A DNA stretch of 42,663 nucleotides, taken from positions 1 through 42,663 of IMG/VR virus record IMGVR_UViG_3300011432_000028, one strand, 5' to 3'. Made by a program: the position numbers and the translations under genes. This document shows positions 7,070-14,964 of the stretch, in pieces; the first letter of the stretch is position 1; the number at the start of each line of letters is the position of its first letter. The notes below the pieces were generated by a model. The model had not been told where the DNA came from and made no database searches. It worked only from the letters and a program-made list of their open reading frames with translations. The stretch is from a virus.

Positions 7070-7843
7070 ATGAAGTGGATTAATCCAGATACCGGAGAAT
7101 TGGAGAAGCGTCCTCCGGGTCTTCTGTATTCTCATGTTGAAGACTACAACCCTTTTGATCCCGTGGTACAAGCTGCGGGTAGAGCACTTATGGAGAAAGA
7201 ACGTAGTCGTCTGCCAGTACGTATCCAGCAGCTATTGGGCAAGACTGGAAAGTGGGACGGTGAGGCAATTAAAGCGTCGAGTGTTGGTTGGCGCGATCTG
7301 CTTACGCCGCGACGTGTTCTCGTAGCCGACGGAGCACAGGTACTTAACACTACGTCTGAAACGATCATGTGCCCGGACTTCACGTTTGCGGCGGATTATC
7401 TTGAAGCCGGAGACGTATTGAAGTACACGTTGTTCTACGATATCTCTACTGTTATTACTACTCCTGGCACAATTACCTTTAGATTGCGTTGGGGTGGAGT
7501 AGGTGGAGTTGCAGTAGCCGCATCGGGAGCGTTTGCACCTGATCCTACCGCTGCATCGACCACATTGACAGGAAAGATCGAGTGGACATTGGTGTGCCGC
7601 TCGACGGGAGCGACCGGGAGTGCATTTGCAATCGGAGAAATTGATGTACCCGATTTCGATGATGCATCCGTCGCTACACTCGTCGCTAACCTGGCTATGG
7701 GTATGGCACCTGCATCGGCACCGGCAGCCGTAGCAATCGACACTACGACTGCCAAATCACTATCACCGACTGTTCAGTTCTCGGTGGCAACTGCAACTAC
7801 ACAATTGACCAATCACATCGCGCTATTGGAGAGCTTGAACTAA
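7070..7843 (+). CDS. Putative virion/tail fibre structural protein
   Basis: This gene encodes 257 residues. The ATG follows GAAAGGATC, a good ribosome site. The N-terminal 90 residues are charged and partly helical (NPFDPVVQAAGRALMEKERS), probably an attachment region. The remainder is all beta with the block TITFRLRWGGVGGVAVAASG, a signature I associate with a family of phage structural proteins of unknown exact place. The N-terminal anchor plus beta head is the usual build of a fibre or spike subunit. Confidence 0.65.
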   Translation: MKWINPDTGELEKRPPGLLYSHVEDYNPFDPVVQAAGRALMEKERSRLPVRIQQLLGKTGKWDGEAIKASSVGWRDLLTPRRVLVADGAQVLNTTSETIMCPDFTFAADYLEAGDVLKYTLFYDISTVITTPGTITFRLRWGGVGGVAVAASGAFAPDPTAASTTLTGKIEWTLVCRSTGATGSAFAIGEIDVPDFDDASVATLVANLAMGMAPASAPAAVAIDTTTAKSLSPTVQFSVATATTQLTNHIALLESLN

Positions 7844-7846
7844 TCT

Positions 7847-8158
7847 GTGCCCCTCTATGGTCAACAACGCGAAAAGTCTATCGGAGGAAGTGTTGTTTCT
7901 GGACGCTTGACACAGAAAGAAGATGAAGTTCTACACTTTATTGCACTTGGCTTAAGAAACGAAGAAATTGCAGAAATCCTAACTCTATCAGAGGAAACAA
8001 TAAAAAGTCGTGTTCGTCGTATTCTACAAGCGTTGGATGCTCTTAATCGAACACACGCGGTATCATTAGCATGGGAAAAAGGTATTGTTACAACCCAGTC
8101 TATAAGTCTTACGAGGCGCCTTTTCCTACGCTCTCGGAGAAAGAACGTAGGGCGATAA
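7847..8158 (+). CDS. LuxR-type helix-turn-helix protein
   Basis: This gene encodes 103 residues from a GTG start three bases after the preceding stop. Residues about 20-82 match the GerE/LuxR DNA-binding domain: LTQKEDEVLHFIALGLRNEE, then IAEILTLSEETIKSRVRRIL, then LDALNRTHAVSLAWEKGIV. All four helices of the domain are present. There is no receiver or ligand domain, so it is a stand-alone DNA binder. The last 22 residues are very basic and are read in the same DNA as the start of the next gene in another frame. It is the only regulator-like gene in the plus-strand virion operon. It could regulate late phage genes or host genes; the target is unknown. Confidence 0.8.
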   Translation: MPLYGQQREKSIGGSVVSGRLTQKEDEVLHFIALGLRNEEIAEILTLSEETIKSRVRRILQALDALNRTHAVSLAWEKGIVTTQSISLTRRLFLRSRRKNVGR

Positions 8159-8271
8159 CGATGCGTACAGGTTGTAGCATCGAGAAGAGTTACGAAGATT
8201 TCCTAAAATCTGTATTGGATACCGGCAATCTTGGTAGACGCTTCAGAGCGAGGCGACAATGGATACCCTAG
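8071..8271 (+). CDS. Small hypothetical protein overlapping the LuxR-type gene
   Basis: This frame encodes 66 residues from the ATG at 8071, overlapping the LuxR-type gene by 88 bases in another frame, or 36 residues from the ATG at 8161, which follows GTAGGG with good spacing and lies just past the LuxR stop. The upstream part (NPVYKSYEAPFPTLSEKERR) reads like genuine protein, so the true start is open. It covers the otherwise empty stretch between the LuxR-type gene and the tailspike gene, which it overlaps by 13 bases. It is basic, with no recognised family. Confidence 0.4.
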   Translation: MGKRYCYNPVYKSYEAPFPTLSEKERRAITMRTGCSIEKSYEDFLKSVLDTGNLGRRFRARRQWIP

Positions 8272-9503
8272 AACAAATCCTAGACAATCTGTGGACTTCT
8301 GTTTACGTTCAAAAGAATCCTAGTAAGGCGTATAAGTCACAATATAATGCTGAGTATCTTGCTGTAGCGGAGTATATGAATGGTGGTCAGCGGCCTAATA
8401 CTACGAGCTACAGCAAGATGGGCAAAGTCCTAGTTGGTCTAGAAGATCAAATCCGTGCTAGTACACCTTCGCCGCCGCCACCTACAGCATGGACTGGCCC
8501 CGTCGAAATTACGACCGGCGGAATCCATAATGTGAGCGCAGAGTCGAATAGTGCGACTCCTGCTGTTACGGTGAGAACGCCGCAGCCTGTTACTCTTGTG
8601 GGTAGGGCGCGAAATCTCACCGGACAGGGTGTTCTTGTCGATGCCATCCCTGGTGGGCCTGTTCGTTTGACTGTAGAGAACTTCCGTGCTTACGGCGGAG
8701 ATACCTGGCAAACCTCAAATCGCTTCCTGTGGACGACAAACCACCACACGCTGATTGTTCGCAACTGCACTATCGAGAATACGACGGGTATAGAGGTAAA
8801 TGGTGGAGTAGCTGGCGGTTCAGTGCTCATCACGAAGAACCGACATCTAAACGTGAAGGGCTATATCCCTGGTGGGCAGATCATCAAGATTGGCAATTTT
8901 GTACAGTTCCGCACCGTGACAAGTCCCACAATTGAGGTTTCATGGAATGAGAACGTCAACGAATATAATAAGTCGTTCCCCGAGGATATCGTCTCAATCT
9001 ACCATACGTCGAATGTCAAGGTACTAGATAACTTCCTCTTTGGTCAGTATGCGATTGACAATGTTGCAGGAGCTTCTATTGGTGGTATTACACTAGATGC
9101 CTCGGACGCTGGCCCACCTGTCAATAATTGTTTGATTGCTCGTAATCAAATCGTGGATGGTCACGGGATCACGCTGTGGCCGAACATCGGTGGTGGCAGC
9201 AACAACATCATCGAAGAGAATCGCGTTGTTGCCGATCGCTACCTACCAAACGGCCAACAGAAAAATAACGGTTGGGTTGGCATCCTTATCAAGTCTGGTG
9301 GCTCCAACAACGTTGCTCGTGATAATAAGGTTGGTTATTGGACGAAGGATGGAGGACGCACCGACTACATCTTTGAGGGTGGTGCTGTCTCTTCAAACAA
9401 CACCTCTCTTCCTGAACCGATTAATGCTGCACTTGAGCAAGCTGAATGGGTTATCTGGCGAAAGAAACTTGCCGACAACGGTATTACGATTGGAGCAGCA
9501 TGA
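8259..9503 (+). CDS. Tailspike-like protein with right-handed beta-helix
   Basis: This gene encodes 414 residues. Residues 1-65 are helical and probably mediate attachment; a PSPPPPT linker follows. From about residue 80 to 370 the protein shows repeated short strands with Asn/Gly turns typical of parallel beta-helix coils (TLIVRNCTIENTTGIEVNGG, SNVKVLDNFLFG, NCLIARNQIVDGHGITLWPN, NNIIEENRVV, NNVARDNKVG). Such proteins commonly bind or depolymerise host polysaccharide (pectate lyase or tailspike superfamily). No catalytic set can be assigned with confidence. The C-terminus is helical. The stop overlaps the next start (ATGA). Confidence 0.75.
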   Translation: MDTLEQILDNLWTSVYVQKNPSKAYKSQYNAEYLAVAEYMNGGQRPNTTSYSKMGKVLVGLEDQIRASTPSPPPPTAWTGPVEITTGGIHNVSAESNSATPAVTVRTPQPVTLVGRARNLTGQGVLVDAIPGGPVRLTVENFRAYGGDTWQTSNRFLWTTNHHTLIVRNCTIENTTGIEVNGGVAGGSVLITKNRHLNVKGYIPGGQIIKIGNFVQFRTVTSPTIEVSWNENVNEYNKSFPEDIVSIYHTSNVKVLDNFLFGQYAIDNVAGASIGGITLDASDAGPPVNNCLIARNQIVDGHGITLWPNIGGGSNNIIEENRVVADRYLPNGQQKNNGWVGILIKSGGSNNVARDNKVGYWTKDGGRTDYIFEGGAVSSNNTSLPEPINAALEQAEWVIWRKKLADNGITIGAA

Positions 9504-9943
9504 ATAAAATGGCAGCACTAACTGGAACGGTTATGATCGCTCTGGCAGGAGTCGGTACAGGTATCTATGTAGCGACTGATTCATCGTCAACAGCCGTTAG
9601 TACAATAACCGCATTAGGTGCGCCGCCTGTGGGTGTTTTGGAAGTTGGGCCAACTCACATCAAAGTAGATTATGGGCCTTCACAACCAGGGCCATTCACT
9701 CCTAGTCTTGCCAAAGCTCGATCACTTAGGATTGCTTGGCCTCCTTCTCGCAATGACGCAGGGCCGGGGGGTCTTACCTATACCGTGCAGAAGAATGGCA
9801 AGACCATTAACTCTGGTCTAGTCAACAATTACATCACAGTTGGATTTACGTTAAAAGTTAGATCATTCCGCATCTGCGTTAAAGCCGTTAGTCCGGCAGG
9901 TAAATCCTCTCCATATGGTTGCACTACATTTAGCGGTCAATAG
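9500..9943 (+). CDS. Fibronectin-III-like protein with N-terminal hydrophobic segment
   Basis: This gene encodes 147 residues. The ATG at 9500 overlaps the tailspike TGA (ATGA), so I prefer it to an in-frame ATG 54 bases upstream. Residues 3-24 form a hydrophobic stretch (MAALTGTVMIALAGVGTGIY) that could be a signal peptide or membrane anchor, unusual among virion proteins. Residues about 70-147 have the strand order and W, Y and SPAGKSSP turn expected of a fibronectin type III domain. It could be displayed on the particle or on the infected-cell envelope. Direct abutment with the next gene suggests one transcript. Confidence 0.6.
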   Translation: MNKMAALTGTVMIALAGVGTGIYVATDSSSTAVSTITALGAPPVGVLEVGPTHIKVDYGPSQPGPFTPSLAKARSLRIAWPPSRNDAGPGGLTYTVQKNGKTINSGLVNNYITVGFTLKVRSFRICVKAVSPAGKSSPYGCTTFSGQ

Positions 9944-10579
9944 ATGGCTTTTCCGACGACATCGGTACTCGACACCTTCACGGGGGCGGACGAATCACCG
10001 ATAACGACCAACTGGACGTGCCCGCTGTTCAGCGGAGAGTTGGGCTATAACAGGTTGTCGAACGCAATCGCGCCTTCGGCACTAGGTCAGTTCTCCAACG
10101 GCTACTACGACATCGCCACTTTCGGGACTGACTCAGAGGCGTGGGTCACGATCACCACGATGGGAGCAGCGACCGACCATCTCACTCTGTACGCAGCGAT
10201 GATTAATGCTGGTGCTGCTGCGCTCGACGGCTACGCGGTCAGGATGATCTGTGCTGCGGGTGCTGAGACGGTGCGTCTGCTGCGTTACGACGACGGTTCC
10301 TCTACCACACTTGGCGCAGACATCACTTCCGAGTCGTTCGTAGACGGAGACGGTCTAGGGGTGCAGCGTGTTGGGAGTGACGTGACGGCGTGGCGACGTT
10401 CTGGTGGAGTGTGGTCGCTGATCGGCACGCGGACTGATGCTACCTACACCCACACCGGGCACATCGGGCTTCAGTTCTTCGCCGCGACTCCTCCGAGCAC
10501 GTTTGTTCTAGACGACTTCGGCGGTGGTGGTGGCGGAGTAACACACATAGGTAAACGCGGAATGTCGATGGTGAGTTGA
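9944..10579 (+). CDS. ConA/LamG-like adhesin, GC-rich
   Basis: This gene encodes 211 residues. It begins with VLDTFTGADESPITTNWT, closely paralleled by the start of the protein at 30497-31126 (IKDTFNRPDENPI ... WT), and ends with a VLDDFGGGGGG strand and glycine tail as in that protein. The middle is a predicted jelly roll. Base composition is unlike its neighbours: two 60-base lines counted give 60% and 67% GC against 45% for a line in the next gene. Recent acquisition of this adhesin from another phage is the simplest reading. Confidence 0.65.
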   Translation: MAFPTTSVLDTFTGADESPITTNWTCPLFSGELGYNRLSNAIAPSALGQFSNGYYDIATFGTDSEAWVTITTMGAATDHLTLYAAMINAGAAALDGYAVRMICAAGAETVRLLRYDDGSSTTLGADITSESFVDGDGLGVQRVGSDVTAWRRSGGVWSLIGTRTDATYTHTGHIGLQFFAATPPSTFVLDDFGGGGGGVTHIGKRGMSMVS

Positions 10580-11988
10580 TGCCTGCTTTTACTACTTCGG
10601 GTTCGCCTACTTTCAACGCAGATGGTTCGTGTCTAATTAATTCTACTGGCAGCGATCTTATTCAAGGCCCAGCCGCACTTTTGACTAATGACCAGGGCTG
10701 GTTTGCAATACGAGTAAAAATGGGTTGGGCAGCAGCATCGCCACCAACCACTTTTCCGAAAGCCCTTCACTACAGCATTGCGTCAAGTGGATATCTCCAC
10801 GGCATCTGGCAGGGAGACGGCAGTTTTATGTGGCGTATCCAACGTTTCAATGGTGTCTCAGGCCCAGGTACTCTTGACGTAGCTGACTCGTTTGGAGCAG
10901 GCGATAGAAGAACTTTGATATGGCGATGGGATGCATCTAATGTCAGTTTTTCTCTGAATGGAGCACCATTTGTATCAGCGGCTGGTGGAACAGTTCCGGT
11001 AGCTGCTCCAATAAGTCTAACCATCGGTAGTGATACGGGAGCAGCTAACTGGCTTAACTCTGACGTTTATTGGGTTTGCGGAGGTACTGGTACTATAACG
11101 GATGCACAGGCAGCTTTTTTGCACGCACAAGGCGATGCTAACCCCGATTGGCGTTCTTTAACAGGTACGCCTACTTTCTTGTGGACAGCCCAGAATACAA
11201 TTTATCAAAATAGTGCAACGCTTGAGCTACCTACCTTTCGTTTTGATGGTGCAGGAGATTTCGTTCGTAGTAAGGGAGTGGGTAAGTGTAACGCTGCATT
11301 CACTGTTGCAGCGATTCTTAATGCCGATGATCTTCCTGCGAACCAGGCTGTTGTAAGTGCGTACACTGACTCGCTCGGCCCTTCATGGGAATGGTATATG
11401 GCCTCCAATGAATCGTTCAGATATTGGGATCCTCTAAATACTGAAGATATCGCTGGCCCAACATTGAATCATACCGATTGGTGGATCGTGGTAATGACGC
11501 GAGCATCGGGTGCTTCTACTCCTCGCTACCATCTAAAGAATCTCACTACGGGTGCGGCGTGGACACACGTTAATGCTGCTGGACCTAGTTCAGCAAATCC
11601 ACGAGATTGCACAGGCCCCAATGGACACATTGAGATTGGCTCATACAATAATGGCGCTCAAGAGATTTTTCTGGGCGACATAGCTGTTGTGGGATTCTGG
11701 GATGGAATCAATCTCAGTGACTCACAATGTGAGGCCCTATCTGCAAATAAGAGAACTTCCGATTGGTACAATAATCCGGGAGGGGCGCCAACATTTCTCA
11801 CTGAGCTAACTTCAATGTTCCCAATTAATTACGGAACGCAACAAACTCTACCAATCATTGTGACCGGAGCAACACCAATTGGAACTGTTATTGATAACGG
11901 TTGGGCATTTGATGCTAATCCCTCTACCCGACCTTCTTACACAGGCAGTCGTTTTCCTGGGCCAATGAGAGTAGCTGAAGGTAGTTGA
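10579..11988 (+). CDS. Double ConA/LamG-like domain virion protein
   Basis: This gene encodes 469 residues. The ATG at 10579 overlaps the preceding TGA by one base; a TTG three bases earlier is an alternative. Two jelly-roll domains are visible, about residues 15-200 and 215-390. Each has the LamG-like order: a ligand-side strand, a W-R-W or W-W-I-V strand, an N-G/S-x2-F strand, and a final GDIAVVGFW or DVYWVCGG strand followed by SDSQCEAL or TDAQAAFL helices. The C-terminal 80 residues are another beta region. It is probably a surface adhesin of the particle. Composition returns to the lower GC of the operon. Confidence 0.65.
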   Translation: MPAFTTSGSPTFNADGSCLINSTGSDLIQGPAALLTNDQGWFAIRVKMGWAAASPPTTFPKALHYSIASSGYLHGIWQGDGSFMWRIQRFNGVSGPGTLDVADSFGAGDRRTLIWRWDASNVSFSLNGAPFVSAAGGTVPVAAPISLTIGSDTGAANWLNSDVYWVCGGTGTITDAQAAFLHAQGDANPDWRSLTGTPTFLWTAQNTIYQNSATLELPTFRFDGAGDFVRSKGVGKCNAAFTVAAILNADDLPANQAVVSAYTDSLGPSWEWYMASNESFRYWDPLNTEDIAGPTLNHTDWWIVVMTRASGASTPRYHLKNLTTGAAWTHVNAAGPSSANPRDCTGPNGHIEIGSYNNGAQEIFLGDIAVVGFWDGINLSDSQCEALSANKRTSDWYNNPGGAPTFLTELTSMFPINYGTQQTLPIIVTGATPIGTVIDNGWAFDANPSTRPSYTGSRFPGPMRVAEGS

Positions 11989-14664
11989 TTGGCTACCTTT
12001 GTTGCTTCTGGCGTTACGTTCAATACTACAAGTGGTAATAAGACCGTTGTATTAACACCTGCTCTGGGTGAACTACTTGTCGTTATCGTAGCCAACTCGG
12101 GTAGCACTGCTCCGCCTACAGTTACAGATGATCAAGGTGGAGTTTATAATCGGCTAACGCCTACGCCGGTTAAAGCCACTAGTGCAGATTCTATGTTCGT
12201 CTATGTACGAACACAGCGTATAGAATCCGCAGTATCTACTACCGTCACCATGACGCCAGGTACTACGTCAGGTGGCGGCCTTGCTGTTATTAGAGTTGCC
12301 GGGATGTTCCGCGCGGGTTCTATTGCTGTTCGACAGGTCGCAGAACAGGATAACCAGGGCGCTGCGACTACGCCTGCTCCCGTGTTCCCCGGTGTCGCGC
12401 TAACAGGAAACATGATTATTGGTGCGGTGTTCAATGCTACGAACCCCGCGACACAGACTATTCCATCGGGATTCGCTGCTGAACGTCATGATGTAGGATA
12501 TAACACTCCTGCATCGGGTCTGCACGTTGTAACTCGTGATAACGGTCATACAAGTGCCACTGTTACGTGGGGTTCAACGTCCTCTGCGTTTTGTTCAGTC
12601 ACGATCGAGCTAGATGCTACAGATTTTGCTGCGGGGCCGGTAACACATCGGTTTACTAGACCTCCCTACGAGATAATCCGTAGACGACTGCCATTTCCGG
12701 CACAGAATTTCTTTGGAGTGGTTACTCCTACAGTTGAGTATACCGATGCTGCCACGGTACTGCTTGATATCCAATTGTCGGCCACAGAACTAGCTGAGTT
12801 CGTAGAGGCTGCCACTCTTCTTGTCGATCTCCAAGTTGTTTCCACCGAGGAACATACTACTTTTGATACTGCGACTATTTTTGTGGATCTTCAAGTTGTC
12901 AGTACCGAGCTACAGGAAGCAGTAGATACAGCAACCATCTATTTTGACTTACAAGCTAGCACTACTGCTGAAGTAGCTGAATTTGTAGATGCACAGGAGG
13001 TATATTTTGATATTCAAGTCGCGTCAACCGAAACAGCGCAGTTCGTTGAATCGGCTACTATACCTCTTGTTATTACCCCCACTAGTTCTGATATTGCTCA
13101 GTTTGTGGATACTCAGACGGTTGGGCTTATTCTTACAGCGTCCGGCGCAGATGTACTAGATACCGTTGAAGCTGATTCCGTATTAGTTGATCTACAAGCT
13201 AGCGGTGTCGAACTACACGAAGCTGTAGACACACAAGAGGTATACCTCGACATACAAGCGTCGGGCACTGATAGTATTACGACGGAATATACCGATGCTG
13301 CCGAAGCATATCTAGACCTTCAAGTAGAGAGTGCCGAACTTCAAGAAGCGACAGATTCTGCTGAAGTCTATGTCGATATTCAAGTCGAGTCGGTCGAAGA
13401 ATCTATAGAACTCACTCCAACTTGGATACAAAGTCCGCCTCCTGTTGCTATCCCCTATGCATTTATTCTTAAGCGGCCAGCACTTCCCGCACAAGATTCC
13501 GGCTATGCAACGGGTGTTGAACTAACAGATGCGGAGACTGTCTATGTTGATCTCCAAATTACGTCAGATAATACCGCGCAATTGGTGGATGCGGATACTG
13601 TGTATCTGGATATTGTGGGAACTGCTACTGATATTGCTGAGTTTGTTGATTCTGCACAAGTGGGGCTTCTACTCGTGGTATCTTCACTGGATATTGCAGA
13701 ACTAGTAGAGGTACAGGAGGTATATCTTGATCTCCAAGCCAGTGCAACTGACGTTGCCGACTTCGTTGATGCCGAAACCGTGTATCTCGATGTCCAAGGA
13801 ACCGGAACCGAAATCCTTGAGGCTGCTGAATCCACAGAAGTCTATCTCACCATCCAAGCCGTCAGTACAGATGTCCTTGAAGCTGTAGATGCTGCTGAAG
13901 TCTATCTGGACATCCTCGGTACGGGTGTCGATGAGATATCCGGTACGACCGAGGATACCGCTACAGTCTATCTTGACCTGTCACTCACAGACGTACAAGT
14001 CGCTGATCTTGTTGACGTTGCTGAGATTTACCTCGACGTAAGCATAACGTCCTCCGAGGAACACACGACCTCCGATGATGCTCAGGTCTACCTTGATCTT
14101 GAAGGCACAGGCACCGATGTCTACGAAGCGGGCGGCGTCGCTAATACCGACAGTGCGACTGTCTACCTCGATCTATCGCTGACCGACACCCAAGTCTTTG
14201 ATGCTGTTGATGCACAGACCGTGCTGATCGATCTAAGAGCACTGAGCAGCGATGTCGCGGTCTTTACCGACTCCTCTGTGCTGCCCTTGACTCTAACGCC
14301 CGGTTTCCTTGAGTTCGCAACCTTTGTGGACTCAGCGACCGTCCGGGTTGATCTAGATGTGTTGTTTACGGATCTACTTGACGTTGTAGATACCGCAACA
14401 GTTACGGTTCGGATTCTACCTACTTCTACGGACGTTGCAGATTACTCAGATGAGGCACAGGTATATCTCGATATTCAGCCGTCGGCCGTTTTCCTGCAAG
14501 TTGATTTCCTACTTGAGATAGTCGGAGTAACTACCCGGTGGACAATGAGCGTACCCTTGGCTCGCTGGACAATGGGCACCACGCCCGTCGTCCGCTGGAA
14601 GGTGCTAGAGATATTTGCTCGGTGGGCAATGCTAGAAACAAGGAGGTTCTCGTGGAAGCGTTGA
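11989..14664 (+). CDS. Giant 27-copy 20-residue repeat protein (fibre/stalk)
   Basis: This gene encodes 891 residues from a TTG immediately after the previous stop. Residues 1-215 form a beta domain typical of phage fibre tips or anchors (VASGVTFNTTSGNKTVVLTP). A Pro/aromatic linker (RPPYEIIRRRLPFPAQ) follows, then 11 tandem 20-residue repeats (residues 253-474), a second similar linker (IPYAFILKRPALPAQ), and 16 more repeats (514-840). The consensus is about D-x-[AQ]-[TE]-V-Y-[LV]-D-[LI]-Q-x-S-x-T-[DE]-x-x-x-x-V. The last 45 residues carry Trp-based units (RWTM...RWTM...RWKV...RWAM). The protein is very acidic. Regular beta repeats suggest an elongated rod. It overlaps the next gene by 13 bases. 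Confidence 0.75.
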   Translation: MATFVASGVTFNTTSGNKTVVLTPALGELLVVIVANSGSTAPPTVTDDQGGVYNRLTPTPVKATSADSMFVYVRTQRIESAVSTTVTMTPGTTSGGGLAVIRVAGMFRAGSIAVRQVAEQDNQGAATTPAPVFPGVALTGNMIIGAVFNATNPATQTIPSGFAAERHDVGYNTPASGLHVVTRDNGHTSATVTWGSTSSAFCSVTIELDATDFAAGPVTHRFTRPPYEIIRRRLPFPAQNFFGVVTPTVEYTDAATVLLDIQLSATELAEFVEAATLLVDLQVVSTEEHTTFDTATIFVDLQVVSTELQEAVDTATIYFDLQASTTAEVAEFVDAQEVYFDIQVASTETAQFVESATIPLVITPTSSDIAQFVDTQTVGLILTASGADVLDTVEADSVLVDLQASGVELHEAVDTQEVYLDIQASGTDSITTEYTDAAEAYLDLQVESAELQEATDSAEVYVDIQVESVEESIELTPTWIQSPPPVAIPYAFILKRPALPAQDSGYATGVELTDAETVYVDLQITSDNTAQLVDADTVYLDIVGTATDIAEFVDSAQVGLLLVVSSLDIAELVEVQEVYLDLQASATDVADFVDAETVYLDVQGTGTEILEAAESTEVYLTIQAVSTDVLEAVDAAEVYLDILGTGVDEISGTTEDTATVYLDLSLTDVQVADLVDVAEIYLDVSITSSEEHTTSDDAQVYLDLEGTGTDVYEAGGVANTDSATVYLDLSLTDTQVFDAVDAQTVLIDLRALSSDVAVFTDSSVLPLTLTPGFLEFATFVDSATVRVDLDVLFTDLLDVVDTATVTVRILPTSTDVADYSDEAQVYLDIQPSAVFLQVDFLLEIVGVTTRWTMSVPLARWTMGTTPVVRWKVLEIFARWAMLETRRFSWKR
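12745..13410 (+). repeat. Repeat array 1: eleven coding units of about 60 bp
   Basis: Eleven tandem, degenerate units encode 20 residues each (one of 21, one of 22, the last of 19). Units start with Asp or Glu and keep the V-x-L-D-[LI]-Q strand; third-codon positions differ widely, so this is an old protein-level repeat rather than fresh DNA slippage. Confidence 0.8.
13528..14508 (+). repeat. Repeat array 2: sixteen coding units of about 60 bp
   Basis: Sixteen units follow the second proline-rich linker; fourteen are exactly 20 residues, one is 22 and one 25. Core [TE]-V-Y-L-D is strongest here. Units 3, 13 and 15 have lost the central Asp (VGLLL, LPLTL, VTVRI), as has unit 6 of array 1. Confidence 0.8.
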
Positions 14665-14963
14665 AAAAGGGTTCGATTGAGTCATTGATCGTTGCACTTG
14701 GTGATCGGCTCAATAATATTAATGATCTCAATGTTGTTAGCAACCTAAAATTTGATACCAAAAAGAAGTCAGACAATACCGCGATCGAAACAAATAAAAC
14801 CATCGCAGTTGACTCGGACTACCCGATGAGTGCAATCTGTGAGATCGACACCACGCTCGCTGGATATGTAGCCGGAGAGGAGATCAAGCTATATATCAAG
14901 TATACGGCAGGAAGCGAGTCTCCTATTCTTGGGCCTAGGTTTTTCCGTGTAGAGGATGATTAA
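14652..14963 (+). CDS. Small beta protein, partner of the giant repeat protein
   Basis: This gene encodes 103 residues. The GTG at 14652 follows a strong AAGGAGG site inside the end of the repeat gene, so I prefer it to an ATG 114 bases upstream. The N-terminal 35 residues are helical (SIESLIVALGDRLNNINDLN). The C-terminal half is homologous to that of the 99-residue protein at 6735-7034 (DTTLAGYVAGEE, KYTAGSE, GPRFF). The conserved order, repeat protein then this protein, suggests they act together. Confidence 0.65.
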   Translation: MEALKKGSIESLIVALGDRLNNINDLNVVSNLKFDTKKKSDNTAIETNKTIAVDSDYPMSAICEIDTTLAGYVAGEEIKLYIKYTAGSESPILGPRFFRVEDD

Positions 14964-14964
14964 T

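Noticed and set aside
12745-14508. CRISPR-like array
   Set aside because: The 60-bp period is coding, has no identical repeats and no spacer pattern; it is a protein repeat.
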